A stretch of DNA of 64,000 nucleotides from Mesotaenium endlicherianum (GCA_009602735.1 WELA01010851.1:1-64000); one strand, 5' to 3'. Counted from the first letter of the stretch, positions 23,732 through 36,124 are shown. Notes: generated from the letters alone by a model not told the origin. A program made the numbers and translations.

Positions 23732-24451
23732 TGTAATGAATCAGTATATTGGTCAATATAATATTCATTTAAATAATAGAGTTGAATATGTTCAGCCTGC
23801 TGAACATTAGTTAATATCGAGTCTGCTGGACTTTATTAAATCATCAGTTTACTGACTCAACTGGAAGCAGCAGGCTGATGTCAACTTAGGTCAGCTTGCT
23901 GACAAATTCTTTGACAGCCAGCTGACTCCCGTAGTCGGTCGCAGCGAACTGCCTAGATATGCATCTAAGTGTGGTGTGCTAGATGAATGGCCAGATGACA
24001 TCCTTAGGATGGATGGCGATTCGGGGTGATGGGAGATGGCGGTGGATTTGGTTAACCGAGGTCCTACCAACGTGGTTAACTCCCGGGTAGGCGGTGCCAT
24101 CGTTTTGGCCGTTGAACAGTAAACTCATTCCATGTACATATGCTAGGCATTGCTCTCGAGTTTGGCATTCAGAAACGAGGCCAACTCTCTTGTACAGCTT
24201 ACTGGGAGAGATCTGAATCCAAGGCGAGAAGCCATTGATACGCACTGTCTTCTAACCTTGCTTATGTATGAGTTTACTGATTTGCATCATTGATGCTAAT
24301 TTACTCGCATTTGACTTACGAGTATTATTCACTGCTAGTGTGTTGTCCTTTGCCGTTTAACCAGTTAACGAAAAATACCATAAAGATTACTTGCTGATAT
24401 AAAGATCTTTATTAACTGTTAATCGCCTATTTGGTAAGTCGATTCATTTCA
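23732..24451 (+). repeat. 3' LTR of element B (720 bp)
   Basis: TGTAATGAATCAG ... GATTCATTTCA. It aligns end to end with the 5' LTR at 15771. Confidence 0.93.
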
Positions 24452-24897
24452 GCAGGGCTGGGAGTGGTGTTAGTGCAGGATCATGACGGCTTTGAGCATG
24501 TGGTGGCGTACGCCACCCGCAGCAACTACCATGCTGAGAGCAAATACGGCTCTTACGAGGGGGAGTGCCTAGCAGCAGCTTAGGCGATTGTGCACTTCAG
24601 GCAATATCTCTACAGCACCCACTTCCGCCTTATCACCGACCATCAACCACTCAAGTGGCTCAATGACGTCGGACTCGGAGCGCTTGACAGGCAAGTACGC
24701 GCAGTGGACGCTCATTCTGCAGGAGTACACGTTTGACGTGCATCACCGCCCGAGATCAACCAACATGGACGCTGACGACCTCAGCCGCAACCCTTTGCCT
24801 TCTTTGAGGGACCTTACGGTGGCCCGCCACAACAAGGATGAGCCAATGGCTTGGCACATGGCAGCATTCCTGGCCTTCACCGTCGACAGCTCCACTT
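24452..24897 (+). pseudogene. DNMT-1 piece: RNase H (fossil)
   Basis: RNase H blocks include AGLGVVLVQDHDG, YGSYEGECLA, LITDHQPLKWL, KYAQWTLILQEY and DADDLSRNP. This is the next expected pol segment after the RT piece ending at 15770. It is broken, and cut at its right side by the TIR unit. Confidence 0.82.
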
Positions 24898-27310
24898 TGA
24901 GACTGGTTTGGCCAAATTGGCCCAAAATGCAACTAAGTATTGAGGTTTCTAATGAGGAGGCGGAGAAATGCGGTCCTCGGCCTTACTCTGCCTCTCGCCG
25001 TTTGGACCAAAAGCGGAGATTAGTAGACCTCCGCGGAGATTTGCATGCAAACGGACTAAAGTCCAACCAATCATGAGCAGGGAACATGCAGGAAAGACGA
25101 CAAAGTCTTCCGACGTCGACTGTTTTCCGAAAGCAAAAGCTATTGGCTTCTCAAAATGAAGGTCGCTCTCGCTTCGGAAACGCGGTCTCTCAATCCGGAT
25201 CCGTATTGACTTTTTGACTTCTATAATTGGTCGTTCAAGCCGCGGCCGAAATCACCAACCGACATGTTGGCACATGTTGCCGACCTTGTGCAGGTGCGTA
25301 GAATGCAGGTGAGGTGGTGGTCAAATATATTCCTGGATGGGAGAAAGGAGGGACTACTAACAGTCCTTGCCCATTAGCTTTTATTTTTGACCTAGAAACA
25401 TGACCACGACCACGGTTTCCATACAGCGTGTGATAACTGCGCGTAAATTGTCCACCTCACTAAAAGCTGACGTAGGGAATGTCGACGGAAAACTGCAACG
25501 TGTCCGGTAAATTGTGCAAATTTTGTCTTCTCGTGACCAGTTTTCAACCACGGTAAACACCGTTTGAACCTAGAAGTGTCGGTTGGTCAGCCGTTGCATC
25601 TAGGGATGTTCGTGGTCAATTTGGCAAACATGCTCCTGAGCTACTTTTTTTTTTTACCAGGATGATGGTCGACAAACCCACAAAATCTATTGGTTCAATG
25701 ATCTCGTTATCTCGCGTGTACGTGGACGGCACCCGCCGCCCCAACTGACGTCCCAACCTTCGTTGCATTTGTGGTCTTCCCAATTTTTCCCAATTTCGAC
25801 CGCTTTTGTGTTTGAATACTTTCTTACGGACTTCCAAATGCGAGCAAACGTTCTTCGTAGCGCTGTGATGCACGTAAGTTGTTTTCGGGAGTCTGACCAA
25901 CTACTAAATGAGCTTCTAAATCTACTGCCGAAAGGCGTCGGCAACCCGTAAATACCATGTGTGCGTCAAAAATGGAATAGACCATTCCTATTGACGGGAA
26001 AACACCTTTCAAGCAGGGGACGTCGACCTGACCAAGACTTTGCTGACGGCACATTAACAGCTTTTACCGTGGTCCACTCGATTCGTGGTCACAATAACGG
26101 CCTAATGGGTAAGCACTCTAAGACTTCAATAGGGATGACCGCCTGCAGGGTTTTCCCCGCTAGGCCAGGACCCCAAGTGTCCAACTCCCTTGGATTTAAG
26201 CCCCGTGAAGCTTAAACCCCGGAGGGTCTTAGCTGTGGGCACTTACCTCTTTGTCAAGCAATTGAGTTGCTTGCAAGAAGATGGAAATTTAGGCTGCGCC
26301 CGTCGACTACTGGTTGACACTGGGGGCAAACCTCAGCAATACTATGCGGGTTAAATTAAAAAAAGGTCAAGGGACGAAGACGGCCCTGTGAGGGCCACAC
26401 CCGCCACCCGACTTGGGCCAAGGTTATTCTTGGCTCGCTCGACGGCAAAGATACATTCTTGCCGACCCCCTATGCAAAATCGACGCGTGGGGGGAGTCCA
26501 AAACTGGTATTGCGGTGCCCCAAATTCCTTAAGTTATTTGGGAGGTGTTATTTGGGAGGTGTTATTTAGCCGGGTGACACGATCTCGGCTGACGCGGATG
26601 ACGCAATCTTTCGTGGAAATAACGTTATGTTTCGCTCTCGGCGCCCACGAGTGTACCTTATATGTTTTTTTCGGCCAATAAGTCACAAGCGGGGGGGCGA
26701 GGGGAAGTCAAGGGGGGACGTGCTTGTCAGAATTACCCCCGCCACTCGACGACTTGGGCTCCTCGTATTGGCAAGGGCCAATCAAAGCCTTCTTTAATCT
26801 GACGCGAGCCTGAGCAAAATCGCACATTTTTGCACACTCTCACCCACTCCCCAAACAAAAACGATCAAGCAACAGGGGCCGGGTACGTAAGGGCCACCCC
26901 CGCCACCCCACGACTCAAACTCAAACAAACTGAAATGAAGAGTCAACCTCTTCATTTTTTAACTTATTGTTGCACAATAACGTTGTTGGCACACTTGGCC
27001 ATTTGCACTAACCAATCACAACAAAGTGGTCAAATTCCATGACCATTTTCGAAGAGTGACCATTTTTGGATTGGCTTTCCGTACTTAGCCATTTTTCGAC
27101 AATTTTGGCAGAAGTGAAGATTTGTTCAGTTCAATATTTGCCATTGAGCGTAGAAATTGGTAGAAATACCATCTCCGCCTGTGGCGGAGATGTCATTTTC
27201 TCCACCTTTGCCTGCGTTAGTGGAGAAAAAATCAATCTACGCCTTGGGCGGAGATGGGTGGAGATCCAGTCCAGGGGCGTTTTTAGGCGTTCAACTCCGG
27301 ACCAGTCTCA
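24898..27310. mobile_element. DNA-transposon-like unit with short inverted ends (about 2.4 kb)
   Basis: TGAGACTGGT at 24898-24907 is inverted at 27301-27310 (ACCAGTCTCA). Allowing two mismatches, the inverted match extends outward to CAC on both sides. It lies between DNMT-1 RNase H and integrase sequence, so its limits also follow from the interrupted element. No transposase-like ORF is visible, so it is probably non-autonomous. Its right ~480 bp are related to 54838-55328. The core CGCCAC(C)C(G)ACGACTTGG recurs near 26395, 26735 and 26895. CACTA-like ends are possible, but I could not find a clean target duplication. Confidence 0.6.
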
Positions 27311-27660
27311 GTGTGTCGACGTGTGACTCGCGGGGCTCACTAGCCTTGACGTGGTGACCGTCAACACTCGACGATTGGCACTGCAGCAGAGGAGCACGAC
27401 ACTTGGCAACAAGGGCCCTAAGAGGTTTGGGACCACGCTCAAGTGCTGCACTACGTGGCTACTAAGGAGCTGGCACCTGGCGTCGACGCAAGGGAGCTCG
27501 ACTGCATCCTCAAGCGCAACCGCAACTTTGTCTTCATGGAGGGGCGCATGCGGCGAGTGATGGCAGACCGCTCCGTCCTAGTGGTGCCTCAGTTTGCTAT
27601 ACGCAGCCAGCTGGTGCGCCGTGTGCGAAGGCACTTGGACACTTCGGTGTCAAGCGCACC
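27311..27660 (+). pseudogene. DNMT-1 piece: integrase N-terminal region (fossil)
   Basis: The region shows blocks that precede integrase in this clade: VLHYVATKELAPGVDAREL, FVFMEGRMRRVMAD, VVPQFAIRSQLVRRV and GVKRT. It ends abruptly where sequence of element C begins. Confidence 0.78.
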
Positions 27661-30295
27661 CTCAGCTGCAGGACTACGAGAAAGTCAGGCACACTGGTGC
27701 TCTACTGAAAGGGGGTGCAGCAGACTGGTGGCTGTACTGGAAAGGAGAGCGTAAGGCTCAACAACTCGGTAACCCTATTTGGGTAGAGTTTTGTCGTGAA
27801 GATGCATGAGAAGTTTGATGTTATCAATCAGCAGGAGAAAGCTATCTATGCGATGATCTCCTTGACACTGAGGCAGACCACTTTAGTTGCTAAGTTTGCT
27901 CAGAAGTTCCAAGAGAACATGATGAAGCAGCCGTAATTGCCGGAGCGGTATAGGATAGTATACTTCACGTATGGCTTGAAGTCCGAGGTCTCAAGCCATT
28001 TTGCTGTGAAAAAATATGAGAAACTGGCTGACTTGATCCAGGATGCTGATGCCTGGGATCAGCAGCAGGTCCATCACAAGCGCCAGAGTAATGCTTTGGT
28101 GTCTAAGATTGTCAAAAAGCCACATAGTTTCTACAATGCAATTGAAGGAGATCAGGCTGAGCATAATCGAGTGATGAGTATGAGTATGGGTATAATGCTA
28201 TGCAGTCTGGAGGGAGAGGTGGATACTCTCGAGGTGGCTATGGACGAGGAGGTGGTAGGACTAAGATGAGACCAGCCTCAGCAAAATCTGTTTGCTACCA
28301 TTGCCAGGAGTAGGGCCATGACAGAGAGCAGTGTCCTAGAAAGCACCTTCGAAAGGTTGAGAGAAAAGATCAGCCTTTAAAAGACAGCAACAGTCAATAA
28401 TCCAGTCTAGTGACTGTAAGGATGCTAGAGATAGTGAGTCGTTGCTAGGTGCCCTCGTAGAAGGTATTCTGGGTCCTGCTGAATTAGATTCACTATGCAT
28501 GCCTGAGAAACAGATAATAGAGACCATCAGCATTATAGATCTTCAGAGTGTGCACACTCTGGATGGTCTTGTTCCACCTAATGTCCAACATTTCTTTGCT
28601 AAGTCAGGAGAACAATACGAAAGTCAGGAAAGTCTCTCCCCCTTATCCTACTGCATTGTATGATTGCAAGCAGGAAGGTGAGAGCATTTGTTGACGGAGG
28701 GGCGTCACGTACTTTTATTCATAAGGACTCAGTTAAGCGGCTAAGGCTGCCTACTGTCACCTAAGGGAATAATAAAATATTCCTTGGAGATGCCTCAAGT
28801 ATCCCGGGAGGAGTTATAACCAAGCCTATTGAGGTCCAGTTAGAATTTGGCATTGAAATCCTAACTAAAAACGCTTACATTTGAGGTACTCAACACTGGC
28901 TTTTATGATCTCGTGCTAGGAAGGTCTTGGCTATATAGACATCAAGTTGACGTGTGTTGGAGCAGAGGTACAGTTAAAGTGAGAGGAGCCAGCGATGGGG
29001 AGACTAACTTGGCACCCACCAATGCTCTTCCTCTTCTCCTGTATGGATGGCAAATGAAGGATTAGGGAGGCTTTGAAGAGGATACAAATTGCTGAATGCA
29101 ATGGAGTTCATCGAAAGCTGGAACCAGGAGGAAGACATAATGTTCGATCTGTTGCTAAAAGAGGTACCTCCTCACCTGAAGAAGTGGTTGAGAAGAAGGT
29201 AAGCCCTTCGGAGCACCCTACTGCTGCAGAATTTGTTGCGCATTATACTAAATGTTTTTAATATGCCTCCAGATTTCCCCTTAAAAGGGCAGTAGATCAT
29301 AGGATTGATTTATTACCTGGAAGTCAGCCACCTTGGCAACGCACAAATGGCTTGTCTTACGTGGAGAAAAAAGAGTTAAAATCACACATTGTAGAGCTGG
29401 AGAAAAATGGCTATTTTTCTCCCAGTAAATCACCTTATGGAGCCCCCATCTTATTTGTTAAGAAAAAGGATGGTAGTATGCGAATGTGTGTGGATTACAG
29501 AGCTCTTAAACAGGATTACAGTAAAAACAAGTATGCTTTACCCAAAATCGAGGACTTGCTTGATACCCTGTCTGGTGCTAAAGTGTTCAGTAAGATATTT
29601 CTCAAGAGTGATTATCATCAAATCAAAATTGCTGAGGGAGATGAACACAAGATTGCCTTCCGCACACGTTATGGACACTACGCGTTTAATGTGATGCCAT
29701 TTGGACTGACTAATGCCCCTGCAACCTTCATGGATGCCATGAATGACATTTTCAGGCCTTACTTGGATAAGTTTGTGCAAGTCTTCTTGGATGATATTCT
29801 AATTTCTTTTAAAAATGAAGCTGAGCATGCTGAGCACTTGAAGACAGTAATGGACACTCTAAGAAAGAATCAGTTATATGCCAAAATGAGCAAGTATGAT
29901 TTCTTTAAGGAGAGTCTTGAATTCTTAGGCCACGTGGTCAGTACGGAAGGCATCAGTGTGAATTCTAAGAAAGTCCAGACCATAAGGGACTGGCCAGTAC
30001 CACAGTCTGTCTCGGAACTTAGATCCTTCCTCGGGTTGGCTAACTACTATTGGAGATTTATTGAGAATAATTCCACAAAGGCCACTAAATTGATTGACCT
30101 TACTAAGAAGGACATAGGGTGTGTGTGGGGGGAAGAGCAGCAAGCTGCCTTCCAGACCCTTAAGAGTGCTCTCTGTTCTGCCCCAGTCTTTGCTGTGTAT
30201 GACCCCAGCAAACCTGTGCAGGTGATTATTGATGCTTCTGACTTTGCCATGGGTGCTATTTTGTTGCAGCCGGCTGACAAAACTACAACGGATGG
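27661..30295 (+). mobile_element. Element C: fragment of a decayed family 1 subfamily
   Basis: It starts inside gag ([15 protein letters not shown]) and runs through the zinc knuckle, protease and reverse transcriptase to RNase H ([15 protein letters not shown] equivalent), with no LTR on either side. It is closest to fragment G and shares derived changes with it. It is broken by well over ten lesions. The right end abuts a TGTCATGC that may be the start of DNMT-2. Confidence 0.9.
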
Positions 30296-30297
30296 AG

Positions 30298-31376
30298 TGT
30301 CATGCTTGGTGCCGTCGAGTCTCTTGCGTGTCTGGTCCAGTTGATCTGGGGTGGTGGGTGTTGACAGGCTAGTGGTTAGTTGGGTTAGGGTGGTGGGTGA
30401 GGATGACTTAGTTCACAAACCACTGCAATTTTGCACTTGGACCTATGATCCGCTCACGAGGTTCTGCTGTTGAGCAGCTGTGAGTTTCCACCCGGATCCC
30501 GCGCATTTCCCTCTACCTTCACACGTGGTCCTGCCGCCCGCACGTGTGGAGGTCGACTCACGAGTCCTCTCGCTCTCGGATTGGCGCTGGTACCAAGTGG
30601 GAGCTGTAGTTGCCCGTGGCCCAGTCATGATGTACAATAGGCAGCTCCGCTGGGTATGCCCACGGGGTTGTTAGGGGTTAAGGAGAGTATAGGCGTGCAC
30701 ATGGGGTTGGGGTGTCGTCTCGTCGTACTACGTCGTCCTTTTCTGATTTAGTTCTTTTTATATATTAGTTATAGTGCTTATGGTTTTGTTGGTGTGACGC
30801 GATCACGCGTCACCCGAGTAGGTAGCGATTACAATTAAGTTTCACTTTCGGCACTGGGCTAGAGGTTCGTGGGTATGCTCTTTAGGCCGCGAGCTAACAC
30901 TCATAGAGTGTTAGCATTTGTATGTCGCTTGATGCTTCTATACCATATTTTCTCACTTACTCTTGTCTATGCATATTCCTTGCTGTTGTACTTGTTCGTT
31001 ACCTCACACATTGTAGTAAGGTACTTCACAGTCTATACATGCTACGGATCTGCTAGCCTAAAGACTTGTGGACTTGAAGCCCGCCATAACATCGCTAGCC
31101 TAGTCAATAGACTCTTACTCGCTCACCTACACCCAGCAGTCCTAGCTCGTCCGCCCACGTTCCTAGCCTCTCACATCCAAATGCTAACCATTATGAGTCT
31201 CGTAGGGTTAGACATTATGCGCGAGCTGACGGCTCGTTGTCTCACATACTCTCAGTGATGTCCAAGGTAGTACTTATTTCCTCGTACCGTTCAGATTAGC
31301 GTAGGTTATCTTAGACCCCTTGTTCCACCAGAAGTAAGGTTGCTGCATCTTGTGCCCGTGGTTGGAGTGGATGCTG
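30298..31376 (+). repeat. Probable LTR and leader of DNMT-2
   Basis: The stretch begins TGTCATGC right after fragment C, contains a TATA-like TTTATATATTAG near 30760, and precedes a gag-like start. No second LTR copy lies in the window, so this is an inference from position only. Confidence 0.4.
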
Positions 31377-34300
31377 CTGACTCCCGGACGCACCCGGAGC
31401 GGCCGGTCCTACCAGCAACAAACGCCAGCTGAGTTTCCCTCACCGTTGTCCGTCCCTATCGATAGTAAACTATTGGAGTATTCTTTGTCTGAGACCAGTG
31501 TGTCTATCTCAGATCCCGGTCCGTTAGACCTTTCCCACTATCCCACTTGCAGTCAGCAGCAACCTGACTTGCCCAACTCCCAGTTGCCTACCTTCCTGCC
31601 GTTGTGGGCTACTGATGAGGGTAGTCTGGAGGTAGGAGGAGGTGACGGATACCATCACACGGATTGGCCAGTGGAGATGGCCAGCTCTTCCGCTTCTCCT
31701 ACCTCTTCCTAGACGTATATTGGGCACTCGCATGGCTTGACTTTACAAGCACTGTCCTCTAAGATTGACACGTCAATAGCCATTTTGCGTGCGCGTAACC
31801 ACTAGCTTACTCGTAACGACTATTTCCATTCTTTGCCTACACACTTAGGGGGGGAAGCTCTGTTGCTCTATCAACGCTTTCGCGTTGACATTATTCAGAC
31901 CATCCCCAATGTTCCCCCTGATGTGCCTGACGCTGGTGGGGTAGTTCCTGTGCCCTTAGTAGACGCCCCCCTAGGGGGGGGGGAGGCTGATCCACCAGCA
32001 GCTGCTGTGGCGGCCGCTGCAACCGCTGCTGTGGCTGCTGTTGGTCAGGGCTTGGGTGCTCAAGGCCGGAAAGGTCTACTTGGAGGCGGAGCCCGTGGGG
32101 AACTGGCGTTGGTTGGGGGGGGTGGAGGCAAACCTAAACCGCCAAGTCCAGCAGAGCTGGCGTTGCCCGTGCACGCCACGCCGGTCGAAGTGGTCGCCGT
32201 CCGTATCGAGGACCGGCACCCTCGCGCGGTTTAGAGGCGCAAGCAGCAGGCGGTGCTAGGGATAACTCTTCCCCCTTATGGTCCAGCTCCTGGCAAAGTG
32301 TTGGATTGCATCGATGCCCTTCTTCAGATGTTTTGCCATCGTTTTCTTGCTAACTCTTGTGCTCGTAATGACAAGTTGCGCGACTTCGTGCGGCTTCCTA
32401 AGGAGACCCCTAACATGGCCTACGAGCGAATCATGAAGCTACGAGAAGATACTGGCATGTATGTTGATGTTACCGCGGCATGCATTATATTCATTAGTGC
32501 ATTCTCCGCGTCTTCAGCATTAAGTGCCACTCTCAACCACCAGCTGGCGTTGACCAAGGAACACAAACGTAGTATTTATAACGTGTGTTTGTGGGCTGAG
32601 CAAATCAAGGTAGTGCAAGCGGCATCGCAGGCAGAGCGCAGAGGTGGTAAGACCACCACCGTGGGGGCTAATGCCGTGCAGGTACCCCAGTTACGCCAGG
32701 GCTAATGGGGGCTGCTCCCGCTACGGCTCCCAAGAGAGTCGTTCTGACGTGCGACCACAGTCGTCAGCGTGGGCACGTGGTGGAAACCTATTTCCTCCTC
32801 CACCCACAGAAGGCACCCTAAGGGTGGGTGTTCAGGCCCCAAAAGAGCACGACACTTCCTGGTTCCTTTCCTGCTTTATAGCCGGGTCAGGTACCTTCTT
32901 ACTACGCCGCCCATGCCGCAACTCTCGCAAGCCTAGCTGCACCGCTTGGTTACCCATCGCCGTACCTCAATTTTCCCAATTACGCTATCCTGCGCCCGTT
33001 GCGGTCCCGTCGTCGTCACCCGCAGTCTCGTCTGCTAGTATACCTGCCCCTGGTTTTGTTGGTGCCTCAGCGGCATCCCCGGCTTTTGCCTTTCAAGCCA
33101 GTGCCGCGCCCACTGGTCCCACCTCACATGTTTTCTTCCTCTGCCAAAAGTCGGCCGCCATGCAGGCTAGCCTGCAAGACGCTAACCGGCGAGTAGGTTC
33201 CCAACCGGATGCTTCTCACTATGTTGGGCTCCATCCCATCCCACCTCACGCCGGCCGACCGTCCTATCCTGCTTGGTATACTGGGTTTTCAGACGCGGCC
33301 CATCGTGTTTGTCAAGGACGGCGTTGCGTCTGCTGCCGAGGGGGCCAACATTGTCCACAGTCGGCCGTAGCTGCGCATCAGCCGTGTCCAGAGCCGGCGC
33401 CCGGGCCAGATCATGGCCGTAGTCCGATTCCTTTGGCGCAACTGCTCCGTTTGTTACAGCTTTTCGAGCCCGACGACAGTCTGGGGCCTGCTCACACTTG
33501 GCTTCCGGTACCTGCCAATGGTCCAGTAGGTTCTGTTGGGGCGGGTGCAGGTACCTTGCTCATCGTTCCTGAGGATGTGCCGATGGCACAGCTCCAAACC
33601 CAGCAGGTGTGTGACCATCTACGAGCTGCTGCGGCGTCTGTGGAGCGCGACTTGTTGCTGCCGCCGTCCTACGCTCAGGTGGTGGCTGACTTACCTCGTC
33701 GTTTGACTCCTCCAGAGCCGTCCGTTGCCTCCCGCAGTGACAGTCCAGGCATACCAAATGCTCTCTCCGCCCTCTTTGCACGAGCCGCCGAGGTGTCCCT
33801 CTCGGACCCAGCAGTCACAGCGCCCACAGAGTTCGCTGATCCTGCCTGCCAAGTGGTGTCTACCCTGCCTGTGCTCGCTGATCCTGCCTGTTGGGTGGTG
33901 TCCATCTTGCCTGATGCCCCCGTTTCTCTTCTGGCCAAGGCTGACACGCCCATGCCCTACACTGTGACGTCCTGTATTGGCCACGTTACGTACGCCCGCC
34001 CGGTTGAGACCGAGTCGTCCTCAGCGTCGCTTTTACACGAGGCACCCCTTGACGCTCCGTGTTGTTCTTTCCCCGTGCCTATGCGCGTGCCTTTGTCGCC
34101 CATCCCACGTCCTGCTCCGCATGTACCCTTTTTCATTCCACCTCCCACTTCTCAACTCCGTGATTTCGCACTCCTACCCGGTTCTTTGACTACTACCTCT
34201 CTGGCAATTTTGTCGCAGGCCCAGACGGCCATCACGCGCGAGTTGCTGCGACGCTGTACCTCGGGGAGCCACTCGTTCCCACCAGCTTCCGTACCCGACA

Positions 34301-34640
34301 TCCCCGTCTCGCCATCTATCAAGGACAGCTGTGCCGACCGGCGAGCGTCGTTGCCAACCACTTCCCCTACGCCCTCCCAGTCGGCCTCGCCCGTCGCTGT
34401 CTGCGCTGCATCCGCTCCAGCTCCAGCTCCAGCTCCAGCTCCTGCTCGAGCTCCACCTAAGGCACCTGCTCCATCGCCTTCTCCAGCACCCGCGTCACCG
34501 TCCGACTCTCCCTGTGAGTTAGCCTCTAGCGCCCTTCCTTTCCTACCCCCTACAGGTACCGCTATTTCCCTTCCTAGGTACGTGTCGTCCCCTTCCTTCC
34601 TTACCCCTTTGGAGCGCCAGCGTGCTTTGCCATGGAATGT
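31377..34640 (+). pseudogene. gag: gag-like region of DNMT-2 (fossil)
   Basis: A TRSGRSY block near the start resembles the N-terminus of Gag in this clade. A capsid-like part lies at 32253-32705 (VLDCIDALLQMFCHRFLAN, FVRLPKETPNMAYERIMKLR). A long alanine/proline/serine-rich reading stretch follows (32644-34640), with an APAPAPAP tract near 34420. The region is broken. The Pro-rich part is low complexity and its translation frame is uncertain. Confidence 0.6.
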
Positions 34641-35380
34641 CATGGTCGATAATCGGCACGCCTCTTTTCTGATTGATGGGCTTGCTCCACGAGTGGTCAT
34701 CCTGGACATGGGTGCCCAACCTGTCCTTCTGGGGGCTGTGATGTGTCAGAACCTACACATAACCCCCGCAGACCTTGAACCCTGCCCTAACCAGTTTCCA
34801 TCGCCATGTCCGCCTTACGCACTACGGCTTACCAAACTCGACGACGCATTCCCATCACTCTTAACGCTCATACCCCAGCCGCAGTCACATTATACGCACA
34901 GTGCATGGTTACTGAGTCTACGTCCTATGATGTCCTTCTAGGCCAGGAGTTTAACCTCTTGGTAGGTCTCACCGTGGACAACTGGCAGGGTATAGCTACC
35001 TACCGTGTAGATTTTGAGTCCTCCAATCACCATTTAGGTTACTTGCCTCTCATCCTCACGCACTCCCCTTCCTTGCCTGTTCATGTCGCGTTTGTTTTCG
35101 CAATCACAATAGACGATGTTAGTCTCGCATACTTGCTCAATTCTGCTTACCTGGTCCTGCACGACCTCAAACAGCCGTCACCCCTTTCCCCATCTGTCTC
35201 TCTCCCATCGTCCTATGCAATCCCACCCGCTACCGCTCAGCAGATTCACCGAGCTCTCCAGTTTGAGCTGCCGCCTGCAACGCTTATTCCCCCACCCATT
35301 CTAGTTCCTCCGCCTGCCGCTCCCCAGTCTTCCTCGCTCCCCGTCATTCACATTCCTCCTGTTCCTTGGCTGCCTCTTAG
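34640..35380 (+). pseudogene. Protease region of DNMT-2 (fossil)
   Basis: A retropepsin-like block, FLIDGLAPRVVILDMGAQPV, is followed by DLEPCP and later YDVLLGQEFNLLVGLTVDNW, blocks that I associate with the aspartic protease of this gypsy clade. A proline-rich linker leads into the methyltransferase. It is broken. Confidence 0.68.
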
Positions 35381-35389
35381 CAAGGGCCT

Positions 35390-36064
35390 TACCGTTCTCG
35401 ACCTCTTTGCAGGCGCTCCTCGATCGTCGCCGGTCTTGCACTTAGCGATTAACGTATTGCACGTTAATACTACTGCGATATAGACCCAACCGCACGTCTT
35501 GCCAATTTCACCCACATTACCCTTCTCTCACAGGCCTTTCCCCACCTACTTCCTCTCTCAGCCTTCCACACAGCCTACTCGACCCTTCCCTAGGACACTC
35601 GCCTCATTCAACCAGCACACCTACGAGCCCTGGGTCCAGTGCATTTGATTGTGGGGGGTTGGGAGTGTCAATGCCATTCTCGTACCGGGCTGGGTAAAGG
35701 TTTGCATGATCCCCATTCACACCTCTTCTTTGAACTCATCCGCATCATTTCTCTCCTGCAAACCACCCAAACCCATCCTCCGGCCTATCTGCTAGAGAAC
35801 GTTAATTCTGCCGACGATGTTCGTGCTCACGTTCGGTCTGATTTCAACACCATTACTTCCTCTCTTGATGAGGGGGTCACTCTTGACGCTGCTGCCGTCG
35901 GTTCCTACGCCCACCGATCTCGGGTCTTCTTGCAAAACTTTGTCTCTCCCCTCACTCTCCGCCCCTTAGTCAGTCACCTGTACGCACACCCTCCTTGTCA
36001 CATCGTTTCTGCCGTTCTCGCACCCCACCGCTGTCCCATATGGAGGTCCACCGTCCCGACCACC
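35390..36064 (+). pseudogene. C5 cytosine DNA methyltransferase domain of DNMT-2 (fossil)
   Basis: Motif I VLDLFAG lies at ~35393-35413. A motif II-like DIDPTARLANFTHI follows, then GPVHLIVGGWECQCHSRTG with the catalytic-loop cysteine near 35662, GKGLHDPHSHLFFELIRI, and motif VI-like AYLLENV near 35800. Blocks SYAHRSRVFLQNF and CHIVSAVL follow. The sequence is clearly related to DNMT-1 but far from identical. Both share G-W-E-C-Q in place of P-P-C-Q. The domain is cut by element D at 36064 and resumes at 44913. It is broken in several places. Its place between protease and RT argues for a retroelement domain and against a host methyltransferase. Confidence 0.83.
36060..36064 (+). repeat. Target-site duplication of element D (left)
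   Basis: CCACC at 36060-36064 is repeated at 44913-44917, immediately outside the LTR ends. Confidence 0.93.
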
Positions 36065-36124
36065 TGTAATGAATCAGTATATTAGTAGATATAATATTCA
36101 TTTAAATATAATAGTTAATTAAGT

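Larger units (their letters stand above)
15771..24451 (+). mobile_element. Element B: family 1 chromovirus, broken
   Basis: Two 720-bp LTRs (15771-16490 and 23732-24451) flank gag, pol and an aORF. Gag and pol are close to A and D, but the aORF and the sequence after pol are much more diverged. The LTRs differ at about 4 percent of sites, so it is older than D. It is broken by roughly ten lesions. I find no target-site duplication: GGGAT lies to the left and GCAGG to the right. It lies between the RT and RNase H parts of DNMT-1. Confidence 0.93.
8840..27660 (+). mobile_element. DNMT-1: Ty3/gypsy fossil with a methyltransferase domain, split by three insertions
   Basis: Four separated plus-strand pieces lie in the order expected for one element: methyltransferase (8840-9744), methyltransferase tail plus reverse transcriptase (14351-15770), RNase H (24452-24897) and integrase zinc-finger region (27311-27660). 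They are separated by element E, element B and a TIR-bearing unit. The piece upstream of the methyltransferase (gag, protease) is not visible. It is heavily broken, with many lesions, and is older than all three insertions. Its LTRs were not found. Confidence 0.78.

Noticed and set aside
24893-27315. Firm assignment of the TIR unit to CACTA transposons
   Set aside because: CAC at the ends is only partly supported, no 3-bp duplication is clear and no transposase is present.
34400-34480. Ala-Pro repeat in the 34.4 kb region as a structural host protein
   Set aside because: It is a low-complexity linker within the gag-protease region of DNMT-2.
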